A DNA stretch of 24,133 bases. It comes from Lingula anatina. Taxonomy: Eukaryota > Brachiopoda > Lingulata > Lingulida > Lingulidae. The notes below the pieces were generated by a model. It had not been told where the DNA came from and made no database searches. It worked only from the letters and a program-made list of their open reading frames with translations. Positions 9,286 through 19,937 of this stretch are shown in pieces (within the stretch, counting starts at the first letter, position 1; each line of letters begins with the position of its first letter). Location: contig NW_019775843.1 in assembly GCF_001039355.2 (NCBI RefSeq), forward strand, positions 88,050 to 112,182. Reading direction: 5' to 3'. Both the position numbers and the translations under genes were made by a program.

Positions 9286-10154
9286 CATTATGTCTCCTCG
9301 CTTCGAACAGCTATAGTTGGTCTTATAAACGAAAATGGTGAGAGTACGGAAGTGCCCTAACCTTCCGCTTGCTTTACAATGAGAAATATGGACGCCTACA
9401 TTTTATATTTTCTTTCGAGTGTATATTTGTTTTTTATCAACAAAATGGTAGATGCATTTTTGAATACTTAAATGCACGAAAACCCCAATTTTCGGTATTT
9501 CGATGAGAATAAACCCTTTCAGTGACCTTAAGCGACTGCTTTGATGACCGACCCCGTGTTTAACTGTCTAAACTAGTGCAGTAAAACCAGGTTATCTTGG
9601 TTTGAGCTATAGAGACTCAATCTCTCGGTAAACATTAGCACAGTAAATCCCATACTTTGGGTTGGTTGTTATCTGAAGGCCACTCAGCTCAACGTATTTT
9701 GCCTACTCCGTCAGCATTTTACATTGTTAGGCCATGTGTAATTTTTTTCAAGTGTTGCATGAATCCAAGTAATTTTGTTAAAAAACGAATACTGTGAACG
9801 GGTTCGTAAATATTTTTAATGTAGGCATTTTATACATTACACATATTCCGTTCTACGCTAATCACGTTCTTTATGCCTCATACTAGGCACGGCTTTAAAT
9901 AGTCTACGTTCCTTGACAGCGCCTATAGATTGTCACAGCACTCGTGAGTTACTTATCAACCAATGCTTTCATATTTTCCATTTATGAGTATCAAATAAGG
10001 GTCTGCCTTAGCTCACTTTGACAGGCGACCCATCCGAAACTTGAAAATTACGTAGAGAGCACGTCCAGAATACCGACACCGAAGAAGCTCGGTTCAAATT
10101 ATTAATAAAAAAAACTAAACTAGGGATATTAACAAAATCTTATAAATATTAAAT

Positions 10155-10265
10155 TAACCCACTGCTACCTTTTCTGGAAAAAATGATCCTCAACGTTTTG
10201 AGTCGGCTGTTTACTAACAAACCAACAAAGGCAAAAACATGACCTGCTGCTTAGCAGAGGTAATA
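10155..10265. mobile_element. Degenerate foldback repeat, CCTCCTTGG family
   Basis: Related to the repeats at 10985-11225 and 13184-13276: an AACGTTTTGAGT segment, an ACAAACCAACAAAG segment, then ATGACCTGCTGCTTAGCAG and AGGTAATA. Strongly diverged and truncated on its left. Confidence 0.5.
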
Positions 10266-10984
10266 ATAATAAGAATAACGACAGAGTTCTTTACGCAGGT
10301 TCAGTTGCATGCACCAATTCCCACGTTTCAAAGCTAACGGTTAAATATTCTAACTCGCGGTGAAAGCGAAATAAAACTTATCGGTTTAATTTTTTTGAAC
10401 GAACAGAAAGATGAAAAGACAAACAACATCTGGCGGTTCAATATTATCCTCTACCAGGTCCACTGATTGGTTTTTCACTGGATATTCACAGATAACGTGT
10501 CTGGCTGTGGCTGGTGGAAAATGTGCCTACAATATCTGCCACCCTGGTGGAGGGTAGTTCAACATAACTTTATTATTATATTTGTACTAGAATTACGAAC
10601 AAACGACATTTAAAATAAATTCGGGTCCTCTCTACCTAGGACTAAACGTAAGACCTATGCTAATTATACAGAAATAAAAGATTTGGACCCCTATACGCAG
10701 CTAAGGTTTTTTATCTCGGTTTTCTGCGTCACTATATCAAATGAACATGAATTTGATGCGGTGTGACGTTGAGGTAGATTAACCTGATTTTTTCCACCTT
10801 TATCTAATCTAAACACAGTTCTGATAAAAGAAAACATGCATATAAAATCGGTCCCTATAGTATTTTATCTAACTTTCCGGTTGGCACCAACCCTCAGGTA
10901 GCCCAACAATTCATTACTTCTGATATCAGGGACCTTCAGAATAGTATACAAAATCAAAGAATATGGCATGCAACTAGAAAAGCA

Positions 10985-11225
10985 CTCCGAGAGCGCAGAC
11001 CTCCTCCAAGGCAGCAATTTTTTATTATTATTGATTATTGATTGATTATTGATCCAGATCACCGCCAAAAACTAATCATCTGTTCCTTGGCCCATTTCTG
11101 ACAGTTCCTGAAAATTTCATCAAAATCGGTCCATAACGTTTTGAGTTATGTTGATGACAGACAAACAAACAATCAAACAGACAAACAGGGTTGAAAACAT
11201 AACCTCCTTGGAGGAGGTAAAAATT
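10985..11225. mobile_element. Foldback repeat with CCTCC(T/G)CCAAGG ends
   Basis: A left motif ACCTCCTCCAAGGCAGC and a right motif ACCTCCTTGGAGGAGGTAA are inverted relative to each other. Between them are AAAATTTCATCAAAATCGG, GTTTTGAGTTATGTTGATG and CAGACAAACAAACA, a string I recall as common in repeats of aquatic animals. It may extend left to about 10860. No protein coding. Confidence 0.65.
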
Positions 11226-12016
11226 TTGTAACAGAGTACTAGCGCAGCCTGTGGTCAGAGAATAACGTTTCAGAAGTACTATTTGTCAAAGTTGTGAGCA
11301 TCTTTGTCAGTTACAGTTAGTAACCACTTTTTTCCCGTGCCAAGTGACAGCCTGATTGCTCGACGAGAATAAGCTTAAAATTATTTAGCTTTACTGTGTA
11401 GTTATATTTTACGAAATTCCTCCTTACATATTTTAGAACAACGTGTTTGCGGTAAGGTGCTGCATGTATATTTGATCAACGTTTCAGAAGAGGTATGTTT
11501 CGCGTATACCGGTAGTTTAACCTGTCTTCTTGACATTATGTAAAAGAAATACAAACCACTGGACCATATCTCATTTCAAAGAATCTGCACACCCCATAAC
11601 TTAATTCAAATTTCCCAAGACTGTGAACGAATAGGTTAATATAATGATTATCAAGCATTACGACTTGCAGGAATTTCAGTGGTTGTTTCACCAGGAAATG
11701 AAAAAAAAAACGAATGACGCTCTATCCTGTATACAGCAATGCAGCTTTCAATTTAATTCTTGTTTAAAGTTTGGTATATTCAGTGCAAGTCTGACATAAA
11801 TGAGACAACAGAGTTGAACATATACCTTGTCCAGAACAATTCAGCTGTAGAGTGTACTTCGAAAAGCGGACAAAGAGTCTGAATCCTCATATTATTTGCG
11901 TTTGACGCAGTAGACGTATTAAAAGTCATAGGTTATTGTTTACTTTTGATGCATGTTAGAGCAGAAAATGAGAATAATGGCGGCTAAGTAACTTTCCAAA
12001 CGCTTGGCCTACTCAC

Positions 12017-12138
12017 CTGTGATAGTCAACTGCTTGATAAGTTCTACAGAGGCGGCGCTCTTAGCTGGGAGACGTGGCTGTTTAACGAGTCAGGTTATCT
12101 CAAGATTGCCAATCCCGCATCTGTGTAGATCTCGTGAC
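12017..12138 (-). other. Non-coding first exon, CD225 copy A (predicted)
   Basis: The 3' boundary is firm: ATCACAG|GTGAGTAGG in minus-strand reading, and the same boundary is kept in copy B (TTACAG|GTGAGTGC at 19253). It would splice to the acceptor at 8443-8444, nine bases before the ATG. The 5' end is inferred from the promoter block and may be off by tens of bases. Confidence 0.6.
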
Positions 12139-12175
12139 CTCTACGTCATCGCCCCTTTTTCAGCGACTACATACC
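12131..12175 (-). promoter_or_regulatory. Core promoter block, CD225 copy A
   Basis: The 29 bases at 12131-12159 are identical to 19353-19381 of copy B. Minus-strand reading shows GATGACGTAGAGGTCACG, containing a CRE/ATF-like TGACGTAG and an AGGTCA nuclear-receptor half-site. The TATA-like CTATATAG of copy B is degraded to GTATGTAG here (12168-12175). Confidence 0.5.
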
Positions 12176-12618
12176 TGCGGCGTCTTTTCAAGATAACTAG
12201 ATCATTTCATCTTTGAAAAGAAAAGAAAAGAAAACTGACTGGTTGTATATTAAAATCTCATTCATGTATTGCTACCGTAAAAGGTTGGTCATGGAGGTTA
12301 GGGTAATAAAAAGACTTTTAACAGGATTTCGACTGTAAAGTCGACGGAAAGTGAAACAAACTAAAAAATATTGAAATACCGTTTTCCAAGAATAACATTG
12401 GAATAAATTTCGTTTTTGCTTTAATCAAAAAGGATAACTTTTACTACTCATTACAAAGTAAGTACATTTTGTGATCAATTTGTAATCCTGTCGCTGCTGT
12501 TTAACCCACAAAAACCTCCACTTTACATGTATATGTTTCAACACCTAAATAATAATGAAGCACCTAAATAATAACCATTATCATGCCTAAAATATCTTCA
12601 CAGATAAACGACTCGACG

Positions 12619-12710
12619 TGACCTTTATAACACCTCTTATCCGATATCTATTTATTGGGTCGTTGTGTTACAGTGATCAAATGTCTCATTCCCACTGCCG
12701 TCACTGTATA
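12619..12710. promoter_or_regulatory. Conserved upstream non-coding block, unit A
   Basis: Ninety-two bases with two mismatches to 19846-19937, about 480 bp upstream of the promoter blocks. Sequence on both sides is visibly more diverged. It contains GATA-type TTATC and CCGATATCTA. Candidate enhancer, transcribed element or gene-conversion tract. Confidence 0.5.
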
Positions 12711-12774
12711 ATAATGTTCAGACGCCTTTTTGAGCGTATGTCATATAACACTCTTTACATGTAGTGCAGACATA

Positions 12775-13019
12775 GGGACCATTCCCACAGATATTTGGAT
12801 CGATCTATCTCCCTGGGGAGTCTCTCTAAATTGCTATCAAACTGACCGGCTTAAACGTCTGTCACGTCTATTAAAACTGTTAGGGGGTAATTTTCTTTAC
12901 CCCTAGCTGATTCGGTAGGCGTGACAGACATTTAAGCCTCTTGAGCTGATAGCAATTTAGCGTGAACCCCCAGGGAGTTAGGTCGATCCAGATGGATCGA
13001 TCTAAGTATGGACCCAGTC
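12775..13019. mobile_element. Foldback MITE (3-bp target family), complete, with empty site
   Basis: A 245-bp element flanked by ATA (12772-12774 and 13020-13022). Copy B retains the empty site GCAGACATACATG near 20012. It begins GGGACCATTCCCACAG and ends GTATGGACCCAGTC, with arms containing GATCGATC and AGCAATTTAGCG. Inserted upstream of the copy A promoter after the A/B duplication. Confidence 0.9.
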
Positions 13020-13183
13020 ATACATGTTTGAACAAGGAACAATGACTAGATTCCCGTTCTTGCACCACATTTTAGATGTGTCATGGTGTATTATAATTTA
13101 CTTCCTTTACTACGTAGTGATGTCAAAACACATGGAACAAGACGTGGTAGCTGTTCCCCTTGTGTTGATAAGATTTCATTGCA

Positions 13184-13276
13184 AATTTCATCAAATTTGG
13201 TCTATAACCTTTTGAGTTATGTTGATGACAGACAAACAAACAAGAGTGAAAACACAACCTCCTTGGCGGAGGTAAA
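13184..13276. mobile_element. Right half of a CCTCCTTGG-family repeat
   Basis: Shares CAAATTTCATCAAATTTGG, TTTTGAGTTATGTTGATGAC, CAGACAAACAAACAAG and ACCTCCTTGGCGGAGGTAA with the repeat at 10985-11225. The left half is absent. It sits where unit A homology stops and the next unit begins. Confidence 0.7.
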
Positions 13277-13280
13277 AATC

Positions 13281-13472
13281 AAGGATACCCTTAATTTTAA
13301 CCTCTACATACTATTAAACGTTAGCAATGCAAATATATCTTATTTTCTAGTTTTGATTTGGCCATACAAAAAGACATTAGGTCATCGGATGGGGGTCTAA
13401 AGAAAGATGATAAGAGGGCTGTATTTTACGACGGATACCCAGATTTGGCTCGTACAGCTGTAACAGAATGCG
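13281..13472. repeat. Block X, unusually conserved start of a duplication unit
   Basis: Matches 21062-21246 with about five differences, only two of them in the 165 bases from 13303 on. That is clearly tighter than most of the A/B flanks. No convincing coding frame: each short frame is broken by stops. It defines the left edge of the roughly 7.8-kb unit. Confidence 0.7.
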
Positions 13473-13620
13473 TGGCGTCCTCACCTATAGCTCACAGATA
13501 AAAACAGCTGACAAATCACTACATTTTTTCGAATTAATTTCATTAATTTATTTACTTTTAAGTAAAATAAATGTAGCAGTGTCTTTTACAGTTTTCCAGA
13601 TTTCTGTGTGTACAAATTAA

Positions 13621-13642
13621 ATTACGTTTTAAAAAACGTAAT
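13621..13642. repeat. Short perfect palindrome
   Basis: ATTACGTTTT and AAAACGTAAT arms with a two-base centre, in a diverged copy of block Y. Copies at 14470 and 22720 keep only the right arm. Confidence 0.6.
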
Positions 13643-13892
13643 CACATTGCTTGATTCAATTCAAATTTCTTATAATGCAAGTGTGTGTGTGTATCCTACG
13701 GCATTTTGAGAAAATTTAAGATGGCCAGCATTTTCCATTGTAATTTATGGATTTCAACGACAAATGCCTGGGAGATACAGTTTTTGCTGTGAAATGAAGT
13801 TAATTCCCGATTAGGCACTAAATGGATTCCCCGCGGGGTTTACGCAACAAGAATTTTAGTGGGTCGGCCATATTTGATCCGAGGATATGTTA

Positions 13893-14135
13893 GACTGGGT
13901 TCCCATGCCTAGACCGATCTAACTGCATCGACCCTTCTCGCTAAACTGCTTTTAGCTTAAGCGGCTTAGATATCTGGCACGCCTACTGAAGCGGTAAACG
14001 ATAGTTAATTACCCTCTAACAGCTTCAGTGGGCGTGTGAGACATCTAAACCGCTTTATTTAATAGCCATTGAGCGAGAATCCCCTTGGTGATGGATCGAT
14101 TCAAAGTTAGTATGATAGGCTCTGGGAATGGTCTC
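13893..14135. mobile_element. Foldback MITE (3-bp target family), complete copy
   Basis: A 243-bp element flanked by TTA (13890-13892 and 14136-14138). It begins GACTGGGTTCCCATGCC and ends CTCTGGGAATGGTCTC, with inner arms TGGCACGCCTACTGAAGC and GCTTCAGTGGGCGTG around TTAATTACCCTC. An older copy judging by arm divergence. The 64-aa minus-strand frame near it is an artefact. Confidence 0.85.
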
Positions 14136-14984
14136 TTAGCCTGCTGTTTTGCATGCGCTCTTAGCTGGATGCGTGTCAGACAATTAAGCTGAACACACTG
14201 ATTGCACTTTAGCGACAATAACTGCAAAGGTGGATCCACCCAGCTGGTAAGATGAATCTGGATGCGCCTTAAGATTTGAATTCAAATACATTGACCCATA
14301 ACGAAATAAAAAGTCGTGTGTCCTCGTCTACAGTATTAGTGAGTATAGGCAGATTAAAACAATAACTGGCAAATCCTTATATTTTATTTACATATTTATT
14401 TGATAATTGTAACAGTTTTTTACAATATCACAGATGTTTCTGTATATACTATTTTAAATATCTTTTTAAACGAGTAATCACATTGCTTGACAAAATTTCA
14501 GAAATCGCATTAAAATAAATTAAAAAGAAAAAAGACAATTGTGTAAATATATAAAAAGATTCATGTTTTCATTCAAAATGTTAATCATTTGTGTTATTGA
14601 AGATTCTAAGAAAAGAAGAAGGGTAGACTAAACACGTTATTAGGAGCTCATTACGATTGTCTTCGCTTTCATTTGATATCATTTTCAACAATTTTCCAGA
14701 GTTCTCTATGTACAGTCAGAATTGCTTCGTTCAAACACCTTTATATTTAGCCTGATTTAATTCCCACATCACAATGTATAAAGAATGAGTGGATAAGAAC
14801 AATGGTGGAAATGTCGAACTGGCTCGTATTGTTTTAACATTTGTAAGTTTTGTGTAATTCACGACATTCAATTTTTCAAAGTAGTAAGGTGATCACAAAG
14901 TATCCTACATTTCAGTTTAAAGTCCATGGTGTCTCATTAGAATTCATCATTTCTTTATAATCCTTGGGTTAATGGAAAATTAAA

Positions 14985-14990
14985 TTTATT
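14985..14990 (-). terminator. Candidate poly(A) signal, CD225 copy B
   Basis: AATAAA on the minus strand in the same context as 6781-6786 of copy A. It would give a 3' UTR of about 515 bases, including the 171-bp MITE at 15170. Confidence 0.4.
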
Positions 14991-15169
14991 TCAACAAAAT
15001 GATAATTATAATTATAATAATGAGCACGCAAGCAGAGTAGGGAACTCAAAAACACTGAAAGAATGACAGAAAAGCTATTAAGAAAATATTGATAATAAAT
15101 ATCATACTACATGCAGTATTGCAATGTTTGTAATCGATATTAATAAAATACTGATTATAAACAATATAC

Positions 15170-15340
15170 TCAGGCCCGTAGCCAGGGGGGGGTTCGGGGG
15201 GTTCGAAAGAACCGCCCCTTTTGCTCGGAAAAGGTCCACTCTGGGTAAAATTTGATCTATGTACATGAAGTTTTTATGGGAAAAGGTCCACTTTTTCAGA
15301 AAAAGAACCCCCCTTTTGAAATTGCTGGCTACGGGCTTGA
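15170..15340. mobile_element. 171-bp MITE with TCAGGCCCGTAGCCAG ends
   Basis: The left end TCAGGCCCGTAGCCAG and the reverse complement of the right end (TCAAGCCCGTAGCCAG) form a 16-bp terminal repeat with one mismatch. Flanks AATATAC and ATTATAC are a 7-bp target duplication with one change. The same sites in copies A (near 7034) and C (near 23267) are empty. The interior carries AAAAGGTCCACT twice. A hAT-like origin is possible. Inserted in the predicted 3' UTR of copy B. Confidence 0.9.
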
Positions 15341-15504
15341 ATTATACCCAGTATGATGTAGGTAGCTTTCTCATAAAATCTTGCATGAAACTTTTTGAAC
15401 AGTGGTTTGCCATTAATTAAGGCATTTTACGTAAAGGAAAAGTATAGTCCTCAAGCACAGATCTTCTTCTGCGAACATGAGCCAAAGCACCTATACGTTA
15501 ACAG

Positions 15505-15850
15505 TTAGGTTTCGTTATAAACTGTATTGACAGCTACTGCAAATACCGCGAAATACCAAATCAAGACCACGACTACCGCAACGATAGTTGTCACCATGCC
15601 AGCGATGTTTAGCCCCATGGCTATCTTCCCCTTGCTCCGGGCTCCCTCCACATCTCCGGCGCCGTAGTCGCTGTCCGATAACACTGAAGAGAAAGAAAGA
15701 AATTCACGTATCTTAGTATATATTGTGTGTAATTTAAGGACCGGACTGTATCTTTTCTAATGAGAATCTCAGTGACTGCTATTATGGGTGTACCGTGCAT
15801 GACTGATATCTTTATATATTGAAGTTCGATTTCACTGTTGTTGAATGTGT

Positions 15851-15883
<33 letters not shown>

Positions 15884-16727
15884 CAATTTGCCTAAGATTA
15901 AATCATCTCGTGTTTGGGCGACGCATTTTCTCGTATAAAAATGTAAATTCCAAGCGAAATTTAATGTGAACAGATACTGCTTATTATTATTTCATTTTAA
16001 AAGAAACAGTATTAAAGAGCGCTCCATACTAGAGGCCAGAATGATGAGATTAATTCCATGCAAAAATGCTCTCTGTACAGTAGGAAAAACGCCATGAATT
16101 AGCCAGAGGGATAGCTGTGAATATGTAGTAAAAATCACTTCGACTCTCTCTCTCTCTCTCTTTCTCTCTCCTTTTTTGACATTTTAGGCAGAAATTACTT
16201 GAAAAGACGAGAGCAATTATCCCCAAGGGGCAATTGCAACACAGCAGCACAAAGATGGACAGCCCCATGTAGTTGGGCGGCTTGACGTGAGTTGTAACGA
16301 ACACAGTGTTGGTTGTCGCAGGAGCGGGCTGGTTCACGATCACCTAATCGAAATAATGGCGAAAAAAGCTCATGAAATCCATACAAACCAGTGCTAAAAT
16401 GTAGATTTTCAGTAATTATTCTATCAAAATCGTGTAGGTGACAATCATACGTGTTTTAATAAATGTACTTTAAAGTCCTGATACATGTATCAAGGCGCCA
16501 CCCCCCCTCCCCCACCCCCTCCTTCTTTCACGCAACCACACAAAACTTTAGGTTAAGTTTCTGAACAGATGCGCTTAAAATCGTCTCGCCCCAAGGAATA
16601 CCCCATTACACACCTGTGTTTGAGGTGCAGACGGTGCAGGATTGTATGCAGGCGGTCCTTGGTCGTACCCATAGTGTGGGTTCTGCTGTGGATAAGCCTC
16701 CGGGAACGTTCTCATGGGTTGTGCCAT
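15505..16727 (-). CDS. CD225/dispanin two-pass membrane protein, copy B
   Basis: Three coding exons: 16727-16614, 16343-16199, 15683-15505, giving 145 aa with the same intron phases as copy A. The N-terminus differs at residues 2-8 (AQPMRTF) and has one Pro fewer, keeping PPAY. Exon 2 differs at four residues, including Leu to Cys in CCNCPLG, which adds a third Cys beside the paired palmitoylation-type Cys. The loop GDVEGARSKGK is unchanged. Segment 2 ends with a longer tail (VNTVYNET). The 3' splice site before the ATG leaves the same nine-base leader. Exon 3 has only a handful of nucleotide changes from copy A up to the transmembrane end, then diverges, so change is concentrated in the C-terminal tail. 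Function as for copy A; whether the copies differ in use is unknown. Confidence 0.92.
15846..15884. repeat. (TG)n tract in intron 2, copy B
   Basis: A GT dinucleotide tract with a few GC interruptions, matching the position of the tracts at 7536 and 23929. Confidence 0.9.
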
Positions 16728-16736
16728 GTTGCAGAG

Positions 16737-19252
16737 CTGAAACAGAAAGACAGAGTGATACTATGATATGAGGACTAAAACGTCACTAAAATCAGAAGTG
16801 AATGTTAGTTAATTATTTTTTTATCAATATATATATTTTATTGTTTATTTATTTATTCATGTGCGTGCACGCGCGTGTGTAAGTGTAGTATCATAGATGT
16901 AAACACACTTGTAAACACTTTGATATTCTACCGGTAGATGTCGCACGGTCGATATAATTGAGTTCGTCGCAGAATAAAGATAAGAGAACAAAGGAAGAAT
17001 TTGAACAATGTTATTTTCTTTACAACATGGCCGCTGCTTGTTTGAGGTAAACTTGTGACCTATTTCGACTGAAATCTCCTCGTATGTAATCTTAACCCTG
17101 CTCGACCTAAATACTGATTTTATGAAGATACGAATTAAAGATATAATAGGCGTACACTTCTACGTATGTTTTTATCAAAATACCGTAACTACGCAATATG
17201 GCTATCCTGGCTTTCACTTACGATAAAAAAAATCATACCAAATGATGTCAGATATACTTCTTCCCTATGAAATTCTCTTTGCACATACCGCATGCTATTG
17301 AAAGACTTCATTAGGATATTATCAAAATTATACGATACATTTTGATATCTTTGTGTCACACGTACGCTTCCTGGTCCTTAAAACAAACACCCCTTGATGC
17401 CAAAGTCCTCTCCATTAACTTTGGTCAACTGATATTTTTATTATCGGGAACAGATATGCGTACTTCACCGTTCAACTGCTGACAAGATATAGTCTTGTAC
17501 GCCCCTCCCGAGCGACCTGTGTCTTTTTCTCAATGTTTCATGTTAAAAGCCTTCATTAAAGGTTTGTGTAAAGTGATACTTGTATTTACCTGGTTATATT
17601 TCGCCTTACGCAGAGCGAATTTTCTTAAATTCCATTTATGAAGGATAGCGAAAAGATGGTAAGGCCAAACCCCTAAAAAACCTAAGTCGAGAGCCTTGGT
17701 AAAACTCGTGGCGTGCGTTGGACGCTCTAGACAAGCAGAGGCAAGTCATAGTGAGTTTTACATCTTGGGCGTATTGTTTTCACATTCTGAACGAATGTCT
17801 GTCGATACTGATAAGAATTTAAAAAATTGTCTTAATCTCTGATTTTTGTACTTAGAAGGCAACACGTGCATTGTTGATATATTCCTTTTTTCTTACGACA
17901 AAAATAATTTTGAAACAAAGTAATTATTATTTTGTTAAGCTGTACTGTTTTCACAGACTGAACTGTACTTTGAAATATGGCATTTCTGCCCTAAATTTAC
18001 ATCTGCCATAATCTCCACATTAATTTGACGACTACCTCGGCATCAAATCTCAGGACAATCGAAAATTTTAGTAAATCATTATACTGAAAAGTTGAGACTA
18101 AATGTCATCAATTGATTATGAATTGAAATGAAGACAAAGCTGCACCAAGTGGCAATGAAACCAGGCCCTTGGTTATCATTAATAGAGATATTTAAAGTGG
18201 TTTTAAAAAGTGCACTCAAGTGCATCACTATTTAATGTAGTTATTGTGATATTTCATTTTATCTGAATTCTCTGAATCATATCTGAATGTCAAGAGATGC
18301 TACTGGTCCGAATGGCTCAAATGGTACAGCGCTCGCCTACTGCATGGCGCCGTGGGTTCGATCCCCAGGAACTTACCTGCTGTCTCCTCGCTTCGCACAG
18401 CTATAGTTGGTCTTAAAAGCGAAAATGGTGAGAGTATGGAAGCAGAGTATGGAAATACACTAACCTTTACAAGGAGAAATATGGCCGCCTACATTTTTTT
18501 CTTCCGAGGGGATTTTTGATGTTTTTTATCAGCAAAATGGTATTTTGTACATTAAAACATATTCCGTTCTACGCTAATCACGTTCTTTATGCCTCGTACA
18601 AGGCAATATTTCGTCTACTTGGAGTCAGACTTCATCAGGCTGGTAAGACCAGACAAATATAGACAAAAGAATCTTCACAAGTCTATTACAATAACATAGC
18701 TAATGAAACTGTTCTACACAGGGGAGAGGTATTTTAATATTTTCTCGTATACCGGTAAATTAAGCTGTCCTCTTGACATTGTCTAAAAGCTATACATATC
18801 ACTGGATCAATTTATTTCAAAGTTTCTACAAACCCCATAACTTAATTTTTTCCCAAGACTGTGGACGAATCGGTTAATTCAAGGCATATAAAGCAGAATG
18901 CCTTGTAGGAATTTCCGTGGTTGTTTTACCAGAAAATGAAAAAAAAAAAAAAAGAAAAAAAAGAAACGACGCTCTACCCTGTTTACAGCAATGCAGCTTT
19001 CATTATTCCTTTTTAAAGTTTGGTTTTGGTATATTGAGTGCAAGTCTAATATAAATGAGAAAATTTATTGTTCAGGGTAATTCAGCTTTACTTTGCAAAG
19101 CGGACAGAATCTGGACCCTCGTTTTATTTGCATTTGACCCATACAGTAGATGTATTTGATATACTAGTTCACTTTTTAATTTTGATACATGTTAGAATAG
19201 AAAATGAGAATAACGGCTGCTAAGAAACTTGCCAAACGCTTGGTGCACTCAC
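16737..19252 (-). other. Intron 1 of CD225 copy B
   Basis: Runs from the GTGAGT donor (19252 reading down) to the acceptor at 16737-16738. It shares the SINE-like block and flanks with copy A but carries about 1.2 kb (16945-18180) absent from A. That part shows one plus-strand ATG in a good initiation context ending at a donor-like AG|GTAAAC (17027-17047), but no second exon could be supported. A long A-rich run is at 18938-18965. Confidence 0.6.
18300..18377 (+). mobile_element. tRNA-derived SINE-like sequence in intron 1 (unit B)
   Basis: Homologue of 9206-9285: TGGCTCAAATGGTACAGCG (A-box-like) and GGGTTCGATCCCC (B-box). A two-base deletion lies in the anticodon-like region. Not a functional tRNA. 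Confidence 0.6.
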
Positions 19253-19360
19253 CTGTAACAGTGGACTGCTTGACGAGTTCTATAGAGGCGGCACCCTTAG
19301 CTGAGAGACTAGGCTGTTTTGGTTATCTTAGGGTTGCCGATCCCAAATCAGTCTCGTGAC
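19253..19360 (-). other. Non-coding first exon, CD225 copy B (predicted)
   Basis: Ends at TGTTACAG|GTGAGTGCAC in minus-strand reading, matching the copy A exon end at 12017. The upstream end is placed about 30 bases past the TATA-like motif at 19389-19396. Confidence 0.6.
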
Positions 19361-19396
19361 CTCTACGTCATCGCCCCTTTTACAGCGACTATATAG
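19353..19396 (-). promoter_or_regulatory. Core promoter block, CD225 copy B
   Basis: CTATATAG at 19389-19396, followed on the minus strand by AAAAGGGGCGATGACG and AGGTCACGAG. The 29-base block is identical to copy A, whereas the TATA-like motif is intact only here, so copy B may have the stronger or more precise start. Confidence 0.5.
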
Positions 19397-19845
19397 GCCT
19401 ACCTGGGGCGTCTTTTCAAGATAACTAAGTTATTTAATCTTCGAAAAGAAAACAGCATAGGCTGGTTGTATATTTAAAATCTCATCCATGCAATGTCACC
19501 GTAAAAGGTTGATCATGGAGGTTAGGGTAATAAAAAAAGACTTTTAACATGATTTCGTCTGTAAAGTCGACCGAAAGTGAAACTAATCAAAACAAATATT
19601 GAAATACCGTTTTCCAAGAACAACTTCTGAATAAACTTTGTTTTTTTCTTTAATGAAATGGGTCACTTAAACTATTTTAGGATAAAGAAAGTACATTTCG
19701 TGACGAATTTGTAAAGCTGTCGCTGCCGTTTAACCCACAAAAACCTCCACTTCACATGTATATGTTTCAACACGAGCGTACATGTAGCACCTAAATAATA
19801 ACCATTATCATGCTTAAAATGTCTTCACAGATAAATGATTCGACT

Positions 19846-19937
19846 TGACCTTTATAACACCACTTATCCGATATCTATTTATTGGGTCGTTGTGTTACAG
19901 TGATTAAATGTCTCATTCCCACTGCCGTCACTGTATA
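19846..19937. promoter_or_regulatory. Conserved upstream non-coding block, unit B
   Basis: Partner of 12619-12710, two mismatches in 92 bases. In unit B it is followed by a T17 run between GCTC and GAGC that is only T5 in unit A. Confidence 0.5.

Larger units (their letters stand above)
8443..12016 (-). other. Intron 1 of CD225 copy A
   Basis: The intron runs from the donor next to the non-coding exon (GTGAGT at 12016 reading down) to the acceptor at 8443-8444. It contains two fused MITEs (8683-9090), a tRNA-derived SINE-like head (about 9210-9285), two PPxTCC-type foldback repeats near 10155-10265 and 10985-11225, and unidentified sequence at 9490-9830 and 9900-10860 that copy B lacks. No supported coding exon was seen. 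Confidence 0.65.
6478..13181. repeat. Tandem segmental duplication, unit A
   Basis: This stretch aligns with 14681-20200 (unit B), and in part with 22937-23967 (unit C). Homology covers the CD225 3' flank, all exons, introns, the non-coding first exon, promoter and upstream flank. Unit A carries extra DNA in intron 1 (about 9490-9830, 9900-11490) and MITEs that unit B lacks. Unit A also has a tandem copy of a roughly 60-bp AT-rich segment near 6940-7030, present in C but single in B. The left part of the unit seen before genes B and C is missing here, where the acyl-CoA dehydrogenase gene lies instead. Confidence 0.85.

Noticed and set aside
12213-12234. GAAAA repeats near the CD225 copy A promoter as an interferon-response-like element
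   Set aside because: GAAA units are spaced five bases apart, not six as IRF sites need, and the run is not preserved in copy B, so it is better read as a simple repeat.
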